A DNA stretch of 64,000 nt from Verrucomicrobiaceae bacterium (lineage in GTDB: Bacteria > Verrucomicrobiota > Verrucomicrobiia > Verrucomicrobiales > Verrucomicrobiaceae), in the NCBI GenBank assembly GCA_015075365.1, contig JABTUN010000001.1, positions 1,364,001 through 1,428,000 on the forward strand, given 5' to 3'. The notes beneath the pieces were generated by a model, which did no database searches, was not told where the DNA came from, and saw nothing but the letters and a program-made list of their open reading frames with translations. The position numbers and the translations under genes are program-made. This document shows, piece after piece, positions 54,687-63,436 of the stretch (positions are counted from its first letter, which is position 1; each line of letters begins with the position of its first letter).

Positions 54687-57029
54687 TCACTTCCTCACAT
54701 AAAACAGCGCGCGGTCGTGGCAGAGGAGGACGAGGTCGAGCTTGCCGTCGTTGTTCAGATCGAGGGCGGTGTAGTCGTGGGGCTCGTTTTCGCGGCCGGA
54801 TTTGCCGCGGAAGTGCGGATCGGTCTCGAAGATGCGGAAGTGCATGCTGCTGGCCCATTCCTGGGTCTTCGAATCGGGCTGGAAGAACTCGATGACACGG
54901 CTCTTGGCGGTGTCGAGCAGGGCGAGATCATCGGTGTCGAGGCCGGAGAAGCCAGCGGCGATCAAATCGGAGGGCTGTGTGTCCTTCAGCTCGCTGTCGA
55001 AGGTGCGGACGGTTTCGAGCTGGAGGGAGTCGCCATCGAGCGGGGTGATCTGGAAGCTGCTTTTGCCGAGCAGCAGCAGGCGCTGGTTCACGAGGCGGAT
55101 CAAATCGGGCGTCATGGCGGGCAGCGGATGGCTGTGCTGGCTGCGGTAAACGCCATCGGTGCCGGCGGCGAGTTCGTAGAGCTTGCTGTGCGCGGTGTCG
55201 ATGAGGGTGACACGGAGCTTTTTGTCCGCGTCACGGTTCAGCAGCGCGGTGTGGATCTGGGCGCTGGCATCGGGGGCGTTGAACTGCTCCACGATGCTGG
55301 CCTTCCCGTCCGCGCCGACGCGGAAGACGCGGGCGAGCTGCTCACGGGCGATGACGAACTCGTCTTTGCCATCGCCATCGAGATCACCGGTGGTGAGGGC
55401 GCCGGGCGTGAGCTTGCTCACAAACGTGTCCGGGATGCCTTCGACGCGTTTGAAGGGCGTTTTGGCATCGCCGGTGCTCAGCAGCACCTGCATGGCTCCG
55501 ATGGAAGAAAACACGGCGAGATCGCCTTTGCCATCCTGGTTGGCATCGAGCACGCGGAGGGCGCTGACGCGATTGCTGCCTGTGAGGGCCGTCAGTTCGA
55601 GGCTGGAGACGGCGAATTTCTTGTCCTTGGGGGCGATGGTGAGGAGCTGGGGCTTCGATTTGACCTCGACAACGGCGTGGACGGCACCCGCGATGGCTCC
55701 GATGCTGCCATGGGCGAGCGTGAGCAGCGTTTCGCCCTCCTTCGCTTGGTAAACGATCTCCGGGTAGCTGAGGCGGCCTTCGTGCCACTTGGCGATGCCG
55801 ACGGCCTTCTCCGTGTTGCTGAGGAGGATGACTTCGCTCTTCTTGTCACCATCCGCGTCAGCGATGAGCAGCGATTCGACACCGCCGAGGATGGGAAACT
55901 CACGCCCCTGGCTGAAGGCACCACCCTTCGTGCCGCTAAAGAGCCACAGGCGGGCGCTTTTCGGCTCGGACATGATCACATCGGCGTTTCCATCGCCGGT
56001 GAGGTCGCCGTAGGCCACCGCGCCGCCCTTGCTTTCCGTGGGCGGCATGGCGTGGCGGATGGTGGAGGCGCGGTCGCTGTCCGGCTCCGCTTTTGCTTGA
56101 GTGAGGCGTGCCACCTCGATCATGCCGGTTTCGTTTTGAATCCATGCGACGCCGGTCTTCCCGCCGCCGAGGCGCACGGGATGCAGCCAGTGACGGCTGG
56201 CGGGGATTTCGATGCGCCATTCCTCCCCAAAGCTCCTGTCCTCCTGCTGGAGGCGCACGAGCAGCGCGTCCCCCTCCGGCGCGGTGTAAAAGAGATCGGG
56301 CTTCGAGTCCGCGTTCAAGTCCGCCACATGCAGTCCGGCACAGCCGCTTTCGCCGAGGGCATAGGTCTGCGGATCGGCCCAGTCGCCGGCCTTTTCTTTT
56401 TGCAGCAGCACCATGAGCCGCGTGCTGGTGAGCAAAGCGAGGTCGGTCCTGCCATCCGCGTTCAAATCGGCGGCGGCGAGCACCTCGGTGTCCTCGGAGG
56501 TGGAATCGAGCGCGAAGTCCTTTTTGAGCGTCCAGCCGCCCTTGCCGTCCTGCATGCGCAGCACGAGCTTGTCATCGTCGGTGATCGCGGCGAGGTCGGG
56601 CTTCCTGTCCCCGTTCCAATCCCCCACCGCCAGCGCAAAAGCCGCGTGACCGATGACGAGCGGCTGCTTGTCAAAGCGCGAGACTTCGAGGATGGGGTTC
56701 CAACGGTCCTCGCGGGAGGTTTTCTCCGGCTCGCCGGGCTTCACGCCATCTTTACGTTGCAGCAGGATCTCGATGCGGGCGCGGTCGGAGTTGATGATGG
56801 CGATGTCTGTGAGGCCGTCCCCGTTGAAATCCGCCGCGCGCGGGGAGCCGGTGGCCCAGTCCAGCTTCACAACCTCCGGCCCGTCAAAGTAAAGAGGATC
56901 CGCGGCAAGGGCGGACACGGCGGCCAGAGCGGCGGCGAACAGGCCCCGCCCTCGACCCACAGATGCCGCCAAGAGATTTGTCCCGGGTCTGATCGAGGAC
57001 GAGGAGAATGACGAGTTCGAAGACGGCAT
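54687..57029 (-). CDS. Secreted FG-GAP/VCBS repeat protein
   Basis: The 780-residue product is built from calcium-binding FG-GAP/VCBS-type propeller repeats. AADFNGDGLTDIAII, AVGDWNGDRKPDLAAI, AADLNADGRTDLALL, AYGDLTGDGNADVIM and ALDLNNDGKLDLVLL all carry the DxNxDGxxD ligand pattern. At least seven repeats are visible, suggesting one or two seven-bladed propellers. Such proteins are secreted or surface-exposed and often bind ligands or metals. The signal (GLFAAALAAVSALAAD) begins about residue 29, so the true start may be a later codon than ATG 57029. Confidence 0.82.
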   Translation of the reverse strand: MPSSNSSFSSSSIRPGTNLLAASVGRGRGLFAAALAAVSALAADPLYFDGPEVVKLDWATGSPRAADFNGDGLTDIAIINSDRARIEILLQRKDGVKPGEPEKTSREDRWNPILEVSRFDKQPLVIGHAAFALAVGDWNGDRKPDLAAITDDDKLVLRMQDGKGGWTLKKDFALDSTSEDTEVLAAADLNADGRTDLALLTSTRLMVLLQKEKAGDWADPQTYALGESGCAGLHVADLNADSKPDLFYTAPEGDALLVRLQQEDRSFGEEWRIEIPASRHWLHPVRLGGGKTGVAWIQNETGMIEVARLTQAKAEPDSDRASTIRHAMPPTESKGGAVAYGDLTGDGNADVIMSEPKSARLWLFSGTKGGAFSQGREFPILGGVESLLIADADGDKKSEVILLSNTEKAVGIAKWHEGRLSYPEIVYQAKEGETLLTLAHGSIGAIAGAVHAVVEVKSKPQLLTIAPKDKKFAVSSLELTALTGSNRVSALRVLDANQDGKGDLAVFSSIGAMQVLLSTGDAKTPFKRVEGIPDTFVSKLTPGALTTGDLDGDGKDEFVIAREQLARVFRVGADGKASIVEQFNAPDASAQIHTALLNRDADKKLRVTLIDTAHSKLYELAAGTDGVYRSQHSHPLPAMTPDLIRLVNQRLLLLGKSSFQITPLDGDSLQLETVRTFDSELKDTQPSDLIAAGFSGLDTDDLALLDTAKSRVIEFFQPDSKTQEWASSMHFRIFETDPHFRGKSGRENEPHDYTALDLNNDGKLDLVLLCHDRALFYVRK

Positions 57030-57052
57030 CGTGCGTGAGGGCGCGTTTGAGG

Positions 57053-58918
57053 TTATCTGGCTTCCACCGGTGTCGAGAGCATCTGGAGATGCAGCGCGTC
57101 CGGATGGGAGTAGCTGGCGCTCATCATGGTGCCGAAGTACTTCTGGAAGGTGGCGTCGGAGGGGCGGTTCTTGGAATCCACAAACTTGGCGAGAGTGTCC
57201 GACGCGTCGTCGGCAGCCTTGGTGTCATCGCCGCCTTTGGCGGGGCCTTTGCCAGGGCCCTTTTTCTTCACAGCGGACTTTTTCTGCGTGGCGGCCTGCT
57301 TGGAGACCATCTCCATGGCATTGAAGACCGTGCTGATCATCTTGCTGGAGTCGGCGACGCCCAGGCCGTTGAAGCCCTTGGGCAGCAGCGCCATCTGCGC
57401 CTGCGCGCGGGGCGTTTCCCAGATGGAGCCGCCGGAGGGGTCCTTCATGCGGCCGAGGGTCTTGCGCAGGGCGTCGAGCGTGCCGCTGCCGATGAGGAGA
57501 TACTTGCCGGTGTTGCAGTAGGCGATCTCCGGCATGGCACCAGCCCCGGTGCCTCCGCCGCCGGCTTTGAGCGTGTTGAGCTTGTAGCCGAGGTAGTCGC
57601 TCTCCTCAAAGGCGGCGAAGCCCATGCCGCCGAGCGCGTTCTGGATGCCCTTGAGCGCAGTGCCCAGCTTGTCAGCGTTTTTCACCTTCAGGCCGATGAC
57701 ATCGCTCTGCTTTTTGCCGTCGGTGTCCTGCACCTGGAAGTTTTCGTCGGCCAGGCTGCCGAAGAAGTCATCACGAATCTTGAAGCCGTTCTGCTGCTCA
57801 AAGCCGCCGAGGTACATCGCCGCCATCATGCCCATCTGCGGGCTGATCTTGGTGAGCATGCCCATGATGCCGTCGTAAAGTTTCAGCCAGTTGACGCGGG
57901 AGACCTGGCCGCTGGCCACGTCATCGGCGATGAAGGCGGGCAGCTCGACATCCTTGGCGTCTGACGCCACCCAGGAGAGAAAGCCTGCGGGCTTTTCCGG
58001 GTGAAAGACCATCACATCCGAGCGCGAGCGGTCGTCGGCGAAGTCCATCGTGATGGCGAAGCCCTTGATCTCATGCAGGCCGACCGCCTCCAGGATCTGC
58101 TCCGGCTTGATGTCGCCCATGGGGTTCGGCGCGGCTTTTTTCGCGTCGCCGCCCTTCTTTTCCGCGGCGGCGATGCCCTGCTTCACCAGATCGAAGATGC
58201 GGGTGCCATTGGCGTAGATGGTGACATCGGCGATGCCCTCACGCAGTTGGGAAAGGCGGCCGAAGTGCTCACGAATCTCCGCCGGGGCGTCGCCACCGCC
58301 GGATTTCAGGGCGGCGATCCCTTGCGCCATGTTTGCGCGGTCGCTGGCCTCGATGATCACGCCATCGACGATGGCATAGGCGTCATGCCACTTGCCCCCT
58401 TCGGCGCACATGTTCACCGTCACGCCCTCGATGTCCGCGGTGCTCACCTTGGCGTCCGGGTGCTCTTTTTTGTCATGCTCAAAGTCCTGCTTCTTCTGGT
58501 CGATGAGGCGTGCTTCGTTGTCACCCAGTTCGCTGAAAGCCAGAAAGCCGACCTCCTCCTTCTCAAAACTGCCCGCGTCCTTGGCGGTGACAAAGGCCAC
58601 CGTGCTGCCGCGGCCCTCCTTCAGCGTGTCATGAAGGCCGGTGCCGTAGATGTCTTTGAAGTATTTGTCCCATGGCATCTCGCCGTCCTCCTTCATGGGT
58701 TCGAGCCAGCGTTTCGCCTCCTCATCCTGCATGAACTGGCCGAAGGCGCTCTTGTCCCAGTCGGTCAGCAGCTCAGGCGTGTCCTTGAGGGCGATGATGA
58801 CAAAGGTGTCCTTGGGAGCGAGGTTGATCCACTGCTCCACCTTGTCCGCCGCGGAGGCGGGCAATACGGAGAGCAGCGTGGCCGCGAGAGCGGCGAGGAG
58901 GGTGCGCGTGGTTTTCAT
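57053..58918 (-). CDS. Secreted protein of unknown function (DUF3352-like)
   Basis: The 621-residue exported protein has a signal peptide (MKTTRTLLAALAATLLSVLP). It has a pattern common in Planctomycetes/Verrucomicrobia: alternating domains with repeated DUF3352-like folds (STVAFVTAKDAGSF, VDGVIIEASDRANMAQGI, KYLLIGSGTLDALRKTLGRM). A lysine/glycine-rich low-complexity stretch lies near 560 (KKSAVKKKGPGKGPAKGGDD). I do not recognise a specific function. It may be an envelope protein. It is close to the FG-GAP gene (23-base gap, same strand), so the two may be cotranscribed. Confidence 0.65.
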   Translation of the reverse strand: MKTTRTLLAALAATLLSVLPASAADKVEQWINLAPKDTFVIIALKDTPELLTDWDKSAFGQFMQDEEAKRWLEPMKEDGEMPWDKYFKDIYGTGLHDTLKEGRGSTVAFVTAKDAGSFEKEEVGFLAFSELGDNEARLIDQKKQDFEHDKKEHPDAKVSTADIEGVTVNMCAEGGKWHDAYAIVDGVIIEASDRANMAQGIAALKSGGGDAPAEIREHFGRLSQLREGIADVTIYANGTRIFDLVKQGIAAAEKKGGDAKKAAPNPMGDIKPEQILEAVGLHEIKGFAITMDFADDRSRSDVMVFHPEKPAGFLSWVASDAKDVELPAFIADDVASGQVSRVNWLKLYDGIMGMLTKISPQMGMMAAMYLGGFEQQNGFKIRDDFFGSLADENFQVQDTDGKKQSDVIGLKVKNADKLGTALKGIQNALGGMGFAAFEESDYLGYKLNTLKAGGGGTGAGAMPEIAYCNTGKYLLIGSGTLDALRKTLGRMKDPSGGSIWETPRAQAQMALLPKGFNGLGVADSSKMISTVFNAMEMVSKQAATQKKSAVKKKGPGKGPAKGGDDTKAADDASDTLAKFVDSKNRPSDATFQKYFGTMMSASYSHPDALHLQMLSTPVEAR

Positions 58919-58958
58919 GAGGCTATGGGAATAAGGCGGCGGGGTTTTAATGAAGGAA

Positions 58959-59936
58959 TCAGGTGCCTGGAATTACAGAATCGGGCTTTTTTTCCTCTCC
59001 AGGCGCGGGCGGCGGCAGATAACGGAAGCCGGCGTTCGGGTTCCGCGGGTCAAAGGCGAATGCCTCACGGTTTTTGAGGAAGAGCTTCAGCATGTTCGCC
59101 GGAATGGAGAAGCCGAGTCCCTCCACGCCCACGCCCGCAGCCTTCATGTTGTTCACACCGACGACCTCGCCCTTGAGATTGAAGAGCGGGCCGCCGGAGT
59201 TGCCCGGATTGATCTGCGTGGTGCTCTGGATGTACCAGCGGCCGCCGTTCTCGCGCGCCCGGATGCTCACGATGCCCTGGGACACACTGCGCTCCAGCCC
59301 CAGCGGGCTGCCGATGGCGAAGACCTGCTGCCCCTGCGTGAGCGCGTCGGAATCGCCAATGGGAACAAAGGGCAGGCCCTTCACCGCCTGCTCGTCATCA
59401 ATCTGCAGGATGGCCAGGTCCAGGTAACCGTTCATGGCGATGATCTTCACCTTGGTGAAGGACTGCTTCTCCAGCCCGCCGTCCTTCTTTTTATAAACCA
59501 GCACCGTGATCTCCCGCTCGCCCGCGATGACGTGCTGGTTGGTGATGACGTGCCCCATTTTGTTGATGATGAAGCCGGACCCCAGGCCTGAGGCCGTCTG
59601 GATCTGCACCACGGCCTCGGCCACGCGCTGCACGTTCTTTTCCACCGTCATCGCCTCGCGCGCCGGTTCGACGAAGTACATGTCCTCGCTCAGCGCGGCG
59701 GCCCTCTGGCCTGCGGTGATTTTTGAGGCGTCCTTTTCCACGCGGGAGATGTCCGCCCGGGGGAGCGTCAGGATCGTGGTGCCAAGATCGAGCACCAGCG
59801 CGTCCTCACGCTCCTTGAGCACCTCCGCGCGCAGTTCAGAGCCGTTTTTGAGCACCACGAGCACGGAGTCCGCCGCCGGAGCCGCCGAAACCAGGCTGGC
59901 CGCCACGAGCGGCGCGAGGAGGGTATTTTTTCGCAT
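58959..59936 (-). CDS. HtrA-like trypsin-type serine protease without PDZ domain
   Basis: The 325-residue exported protease has a signal peptide (MRKNTLLAPLVAASLVSAAP). A small N-terminal beta module (VLVVLKNGSELRAEVL) resembles SHD1. The S1C catalytic triad is visible: His in GHVITNQHVIAG, Asp in GYLDLAILQI, Ser in NPGNSGGPLF. No PDZ domain follows; the C-terminus is a short Pro/Lys-rich tail. It is probably a periplasmic quality-control or processing protease. ATG 59936 was chosen over the upstream in-frame start at 60044 because of the signal peptide. Confidence 0.88.
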   Translation of the reverse strand: MRKNTLLAPLVAASLVSAAPAADSVLVVLKNGSELRAEVLKEREDALVLDLGTTILTLPRADISRVEKDASKITAGQRAAALSEDMYFVEPAREAMTVEKNVQRVAEAVVQIQTASGLGSGFIINKMGHVITNQHVIAGEREITVLVYKKKDGGLEKQSFTKVKIIAMNGYLDLAILQIDDEQAVKGLPFVPIGDSDALTQGQQVFAIGSPLGLERSVSQGIVSIRARENGGRWYIQSTTQINPGNSGGPLFNLKGEVVGVNNMKAAGVGVEGLGFSIPANMLKLFLKNREAFAFDPRNPNAGFRYLPPPAPGEEKKPDSVIPGT

Positions 59937-60106
59937 CACGGCCGGAAAGCTAAACAGGGTGCGCGGGCGATTCGAGGACTTTTTGAACCCGTATGCGGGA
60001 AAATGAACCCGGGCGACGCGGCTTTCAGGTTCCGATTGAGCCAAAACGCGCCCGGCCTTTCGACCGGACGCGCCTTGGGGTTTTGGGGGTGGTGATTGGC
60101 TGGTGA

Positions 60107-60149
60107 GGCAGACACTCTTGTCTGCCCAGAGCGGGCAGGAGTGCCCGCT
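60107..60149. repeat. Twin-hairpin palindrome between protease and ahcY
   Basis: Two adjacent hairpins with 8-bp stems and 4-base loops: GGCAGACA-CTCT-TGTCTGCC (60107-60126) and AGCGGGCA-GGAG-TGCCCGCT (60130-60149). Their design, a pair of hairpins with near-complementary loops, matches the elements embedded in the genes at 42946-46159, although the stem sequences differ. It stands just after the ahcY stop, where it may also serve as a transcription terminator. Confidence 0.75.
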
Positions 60150-60155
60150 TCACGA

Positions 60156-61559
60156 TTAATACCGGTAGTGCTCGGCCTTGTAGGGGCCTTCGACGGGCAC
60201 GCCGATGTAGTCGGCCTGCTCCTGGGTTAGCTTGGTGAGCTTCACGCCGATCTTGGCGAGGTGCAGGCGGGCGACTTCTTCGTCGAGCTGCTTCGGCAGG
60301 ACGGTGACGCCGATGGGGCGGCTGTCCTTCGTGGCCCAGAGCTCCATCTGCGCGAGGCACTGGTTGGTGAAGCTGTTCGACATCACGAAGCTCGGGTGGC
60401 CGGTGGCGCAGCCGAGGTTCACGAGACGGCCTTCGGCCAGCATGTAGATGCTGTTACCTTTCGGGAAGGTGTAGCGGTCCACCTGGGGCTTGATGTTGAC
60501 GCGCTTCACGTCCGTGCGGGCGTTGAGCTTGTCCACCTGGATCTCATTATCGAAGTGGCCGATGTTGCAGACGATGGCCTGGTCCTTCATCGCTTCCATG
60601 TGCTCGAGGCGGATGATGTCCTTGTTACCGGTGGTGGTGACATAAACGTCAGCGATGCCGAGGGTGTCCTCGATGGGCATGACGCGGTAGCCTTCCATCG
60701 CGGCCTGGAGGGCGCAGATGGGGTCGATCTCGGTGACGATGACCTGGGCTCCCTGGCCGCGCAGGGCTTGGGCGCAGCCCTTGCCCACGTCGCCGTAGCC
60801 GCAGACGACGCCGACCTTGCCGGAGAGCATGACGTCCATGGCGCGGAAGATGCCGTCGGTGAGGGAGTGGCGGCAGCCGTAGAGGTTGTCGAACTTCGAC
60901 TTCGTGACGCTGTCGTTCACGTTGATGGCGGGGAAGAGCAGCTTGCCGGCCTTCGCCATTTCATAGAGGCGGTGCACGCCGGTGGTGGTCTCTTCGGAGA
61001 CGCCCTTCAGGTCCTTCACGATCTCGTGGAAGATGCCGGGGTGCTTCTTGGCGATGTCCTTGAGCAGGTCCTTGATGACCTTCACTTCGTGGTTGTCGGA
61101 GGGGGAATCGACCCACTTGTCGCCGTTTTCCATCTCGTAGCCTTTGTGGATGAGGAGGGTCACGTCGCCGCCGTCATCGACGATGAGCTGCGGGCCCTTG
61201 TTGCCGGGGAACATGATGGCCTGCCAGGTGCACCACCAGTATTCTTCGAGCGTCTCGCCCTTCCAGGCAAAGACGGGCGTGCCGGTGGCGGCGATGGCGG
61301 CGGCGGCCTGGTCCTGCGTGGAGAAAATGTTGCACGAGGCCCAGCGCACGTCGGCACCGAGGTCCTTCAGCGTCTCGATCAAAACAGCGGTCTGGATCGT
61401 CATGTGCAGCGATCCGGTGACGCGGACGCCGGCGAGGGGCTTCTTCGGGCCGTACTTTTCGCGGGTGGCCATCAGACCGGGCATTTCGTGCTCGGCGATC
61501 TCGATTTCCTTACGGCCGAAGTCGGCGAGGGCGATGTCTTTGACTTTGTAGTCGCTCAT
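60156..61559 (-). CDS. ahcY: Adenosylhomocysteinase (SAH hydrolase)
   Basis: The product (467 residues) splits S-adenosylhomocysteine to adenosine and homocysteine, which MetH can remethylate. [34 protein letters not shown], the NAD-binding [20 protein letters not shown], and the C-terminal KAEHYRY that reaches into the neighbouring subunit's NAD site are all in place. Its length and motifs are normal. A palindromic candidate operator is found upstream at 61604-61627. It is divergent from prfC. Confidence 0.97.
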   Translation of the reverse strand: MSDYKVKDIALADFGRKEIEIAEHEMPGLMATREKYGPKKPLAGVRVTGSLHMTIQTAVLIETLKDLGADVRWASCNIFSTQDQAAAAIAATGTPVFAWKGETLEEYWWCTWQAIMFPGNKGPQLIVDDGGDVTLLIHKGYEMENGDKWVDSPSDNHEVKVIKDLLKDIAKKHPGIFHEIVKDLKGVSEETTTGVHRLYEMAKAGKLLFPAINVNDSVTKSKFDNLYGCRHSLTDGIFRAMDVMLSGKVGVVCGYGDVGKGCAQALRGQGAQVIVTEIDPICALQAAMEGYRVMPIEDTLGIADVYVTTTGNKDIIRLEHMEAMKDQAIVCNIGHFDNEIQVDKLNARTDVKRVNIKPQVDRYTFPKGNSIYMLAEGRLVNLGCATGHPSFVMSNSFTNQCLAQMELWATKDSRPIGVTVLPKQLDEEVARLHLAKIGVKLTKLTQEQADYIGVPVEGPYKAEHYRY

Positions 61560-61603
61560 GGTGGGCGGGTGTGGGTTCAGGTTTGAGGGCTGAAGGCGTT
61601 CAA

Positions 61604-61627
61604 ATCAACGTATCAGGATGCGTTGAT
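61604..61627. promoter_or_regulatory. Inverted-repeat candidate operator upstream of ahcY
   Basis: A 24-base inverted repeat with arms ATCAACGTAT and ATGCGTTGAT (one mismatch) around CAGG lies about 45 bases before the ahcY start. Its right part, GATGCGTTGAT, is identical to a site before metH (32379-32389). The arrangement fits a dimeric regulator of the methionine/SAH cycle, for example an ArsR-type SahR-like protein; this is inference. Confidence 0.5.
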
Positions 61628-61786
61628 ATGTTTCAAGATAGGCCGCGAGTCAAACGGGGATTTTGGCACGGCGGCCTCGCTACCCCCGCTTCTGGAACAC
61701 CGGCGCGCAGGCCCCTGGCGGGTCGCCCGCATGCTTCATGTCATCTTGACCTGCCCTGCGCCTTGCGGCATCGCAACCGCCCTCTC

Positions 61787-63400
61787 ATGCCCAACGAAGC
61801 CCAAATCGCCCGCCGCCGCTCCTTCGCGATCATTTCGCACCCGGACGCCGGTAAAACGACGCTCACCGAAAAGCTCCTGCTCTACGGCGGCGCGGTCGCG
61901 CTCGCGGGCAGCGTCACGGCACGCAAAAACCAGCGTGCCACGACCTCGGACTGGATGGAGCTGGAAAAGCAGCGCGGCATCTCCGTGAGCTCCACCGTGC
62001 TCCAGTTTGAATACAAGGACAGCATCGTGAACCTGCTCGACACGCCAGGTCACAAGGACTTCTCCGAGGACACCTACCGCGTGCTCACGGCCGTGGACGC
62101 CGCCATCATGGTGATCGATGCCGGTAAAGGGATCGAGGCGCAGACGCGGAAGCTCTTCGAGGTCTGCCGCCGCCGTGGCGTACCGATCTTCACCTTCATG
62201 AACAAGCTCGACCGGCCTGCCCGCGAGCCTCTCACGTTGCTCGACGAGCTGGAAACCGTGCTCGGCATCGGCGCCTGCGCCATCAACTGGCCGCTCGGCC
62301 TCGGCCAGCAGTTCCGCGGTGTTTACGACCGCATCACGAAGGACGTGCATCTCTTCGAGCGAACCGCGCACGGTGCGTATCGTGCCCCGGTGAAGGTCGG
62401 CGGCCTTGATGACGATTTCGTGGCGAAGCACGTCTCCAGCGATGCGCTGGAGCAGGCGAAGATGGAGATCGAGATGCTCGACGGCGCCGGTCATGCCTAC
62501 GACCGCGGCGCGATTGATCGCGGCGAGCTCACACCCGTCTTCTTCGGCAGCGCCAGCAACAACTTCGGCGTGCAGTTGCTCCTCGACGGCTTCCTCGATC
62601 TCGCGCCACCGCCGAAACCGCGCCAAGCGGATGACGGCCGCGTCATTGAGCCGACTCAAGAAGCCTTCTCCGGCTTCGTTTTCAAGATCCAGGCCAACAT
62701 GGACCCGCGTCATCGCGACCGCATGAGCTTCATCCGCATCGTCAGCGGCAAATTCGAGCGCGACATGCAGGCCGTGCACACGCGCACCGGCAAAACCGTC
62801 CGCCTCGCCAACTCGCAGAAGCTGTTCGCCCAGGATCGCGAGACCGTGAACGACGCCTACGCGGGTGATGTCGTGGGCATCGTCGGCAACTACGGCTTTG
62901 GCATCGGCGACACGCTTTCGACCGATCCGAAGCTCAAATTTGACGAAATCCCCCGCTTCGCGCCCGAAGTCTTCGCCTACCTGCACAACCCGAGCACCGC
63001 GCACTACAAGCGCTTCCGCGAGGGCCTGGAGCAGCTCCTCAGCGAAGGCGTCGTGCAGCAATTCATCCAGCCGCACGCCGGCCAACGCGTGCCGCTGCTC
63101 GGCGCGGTCGGCCCGCTGCAGTTTGAAGTCGTGCAATACCGCCTCGAAAGCGAATACAACGCGCAAAGCCGCCTTGAACCCGCTCCCTACACCGTCCTGC
63201 GCTGGGTGCGCACGAAGGATGGCGGCAGCATCGAGGACTTCGACATCCCCGGCGGCGTCACGACCGCTCAAGACGCCGAAAACCGCTGGGTCGTCTTTTT
63301 CAGCGACCAGTGGGCCATCAATTACTTCGAGCGCCGCAATCCGAACGCGGAGCTGTCCGAGATCCCGTGGGATGAGGTGGAGAAGAAGGCTGTTGGGTGA
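61787..63400 (+). CDS. prfC: Peptide chain release factor 3
   Basis: This GTPase has 537 residues, close to E. coli RF3 (529). It recycles RF1/RF2 from the ribosome after termination. The G motifs are all present: HPDAGKTTLTEK (G1), TTSDWMELEKQRGIS (RF3-specific switch region), DTPGHKDFSEDTYRV (G3) and NKLDRPAREP (G4). ATG 61787 fits the family start; the frame is open further upstream but without similarity. It converges on ssb with a hairpin between the stops. Confidence 0.95.
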   Translation: MPNEAQIARRRSFAIISHPDAGKTTLTEKLLLYGGAVALAGSVTARKNQRATTSDWMELEKQRGISVSSTVLQFEYKDSIVNLLDTPGHKDFSEDTYRVLTAVDAAIMVIDAGKGIEAQTRKLFEVCRRRGVPIFTFMNKLDRPAREPLTLLDELETVLGIGACAINWPLGLGQQFRGVYDRITKDVHLFERTAHGAYRAPVKVGGLDDDFVAKHVSSDALEQAKMEIEMLDGAGHAYDRGAIDRGELTPVFFGSASNNFGVQLLLDGFLDLAPPPKPRQADDGRVIEPTQEAFSGFVFKIQANMDPRHRDRMSFIRIVSGKFERDMQAVHTRTGKTVRLANSQKLFAQDRETVNDAYAGDVVGIVGNYGFGIGDTLSTDPKLKFDEIPRFAPEVFAYLHNPSTAHYKRFREGLEQLLSEGVVQQFIQPHAGQRVPLLGAVGPLQFEVVQYRLESEYNAQSRLEPAPYTVLRWVRTKDGGSIEDFDIPGGVTTAQDAENRWVVFFSDQWAINYFERRNPNAELSEIPWDEVEKKAVG

Positions 63401-63401
63401 G

Positions 63402-63435
63402 GATCGCGCTCCGCGGGGCGGTCCCCGCCGCGATC
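63402..63435. terminator. Bidirectional terminator-like hairpin between prfC and ssb
   Basis: GATCGCG (63402-63408) pairs with CGCGATC (63429-63435), and GCGGGG (63413-63418) pairs with CCCCGC (63423-63428), with an internal loop CTCC and an apical CGGT. It occupies nearly all of the 36-base space between the two convergent stop codons. Confidence 0.55.
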
Positions 63436-63436
63436 A

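Noticed and set aside
54717..57011. Long open frame antisense to the FG-GAP gene
   Set aside because: It has no recognisable domains and an Ala/Glu/Val/Gly-rich reverse-frame composition, whereas the minus strand codes clear FG-GAP repeats. GC-rich genes often leave the opposite strand open.
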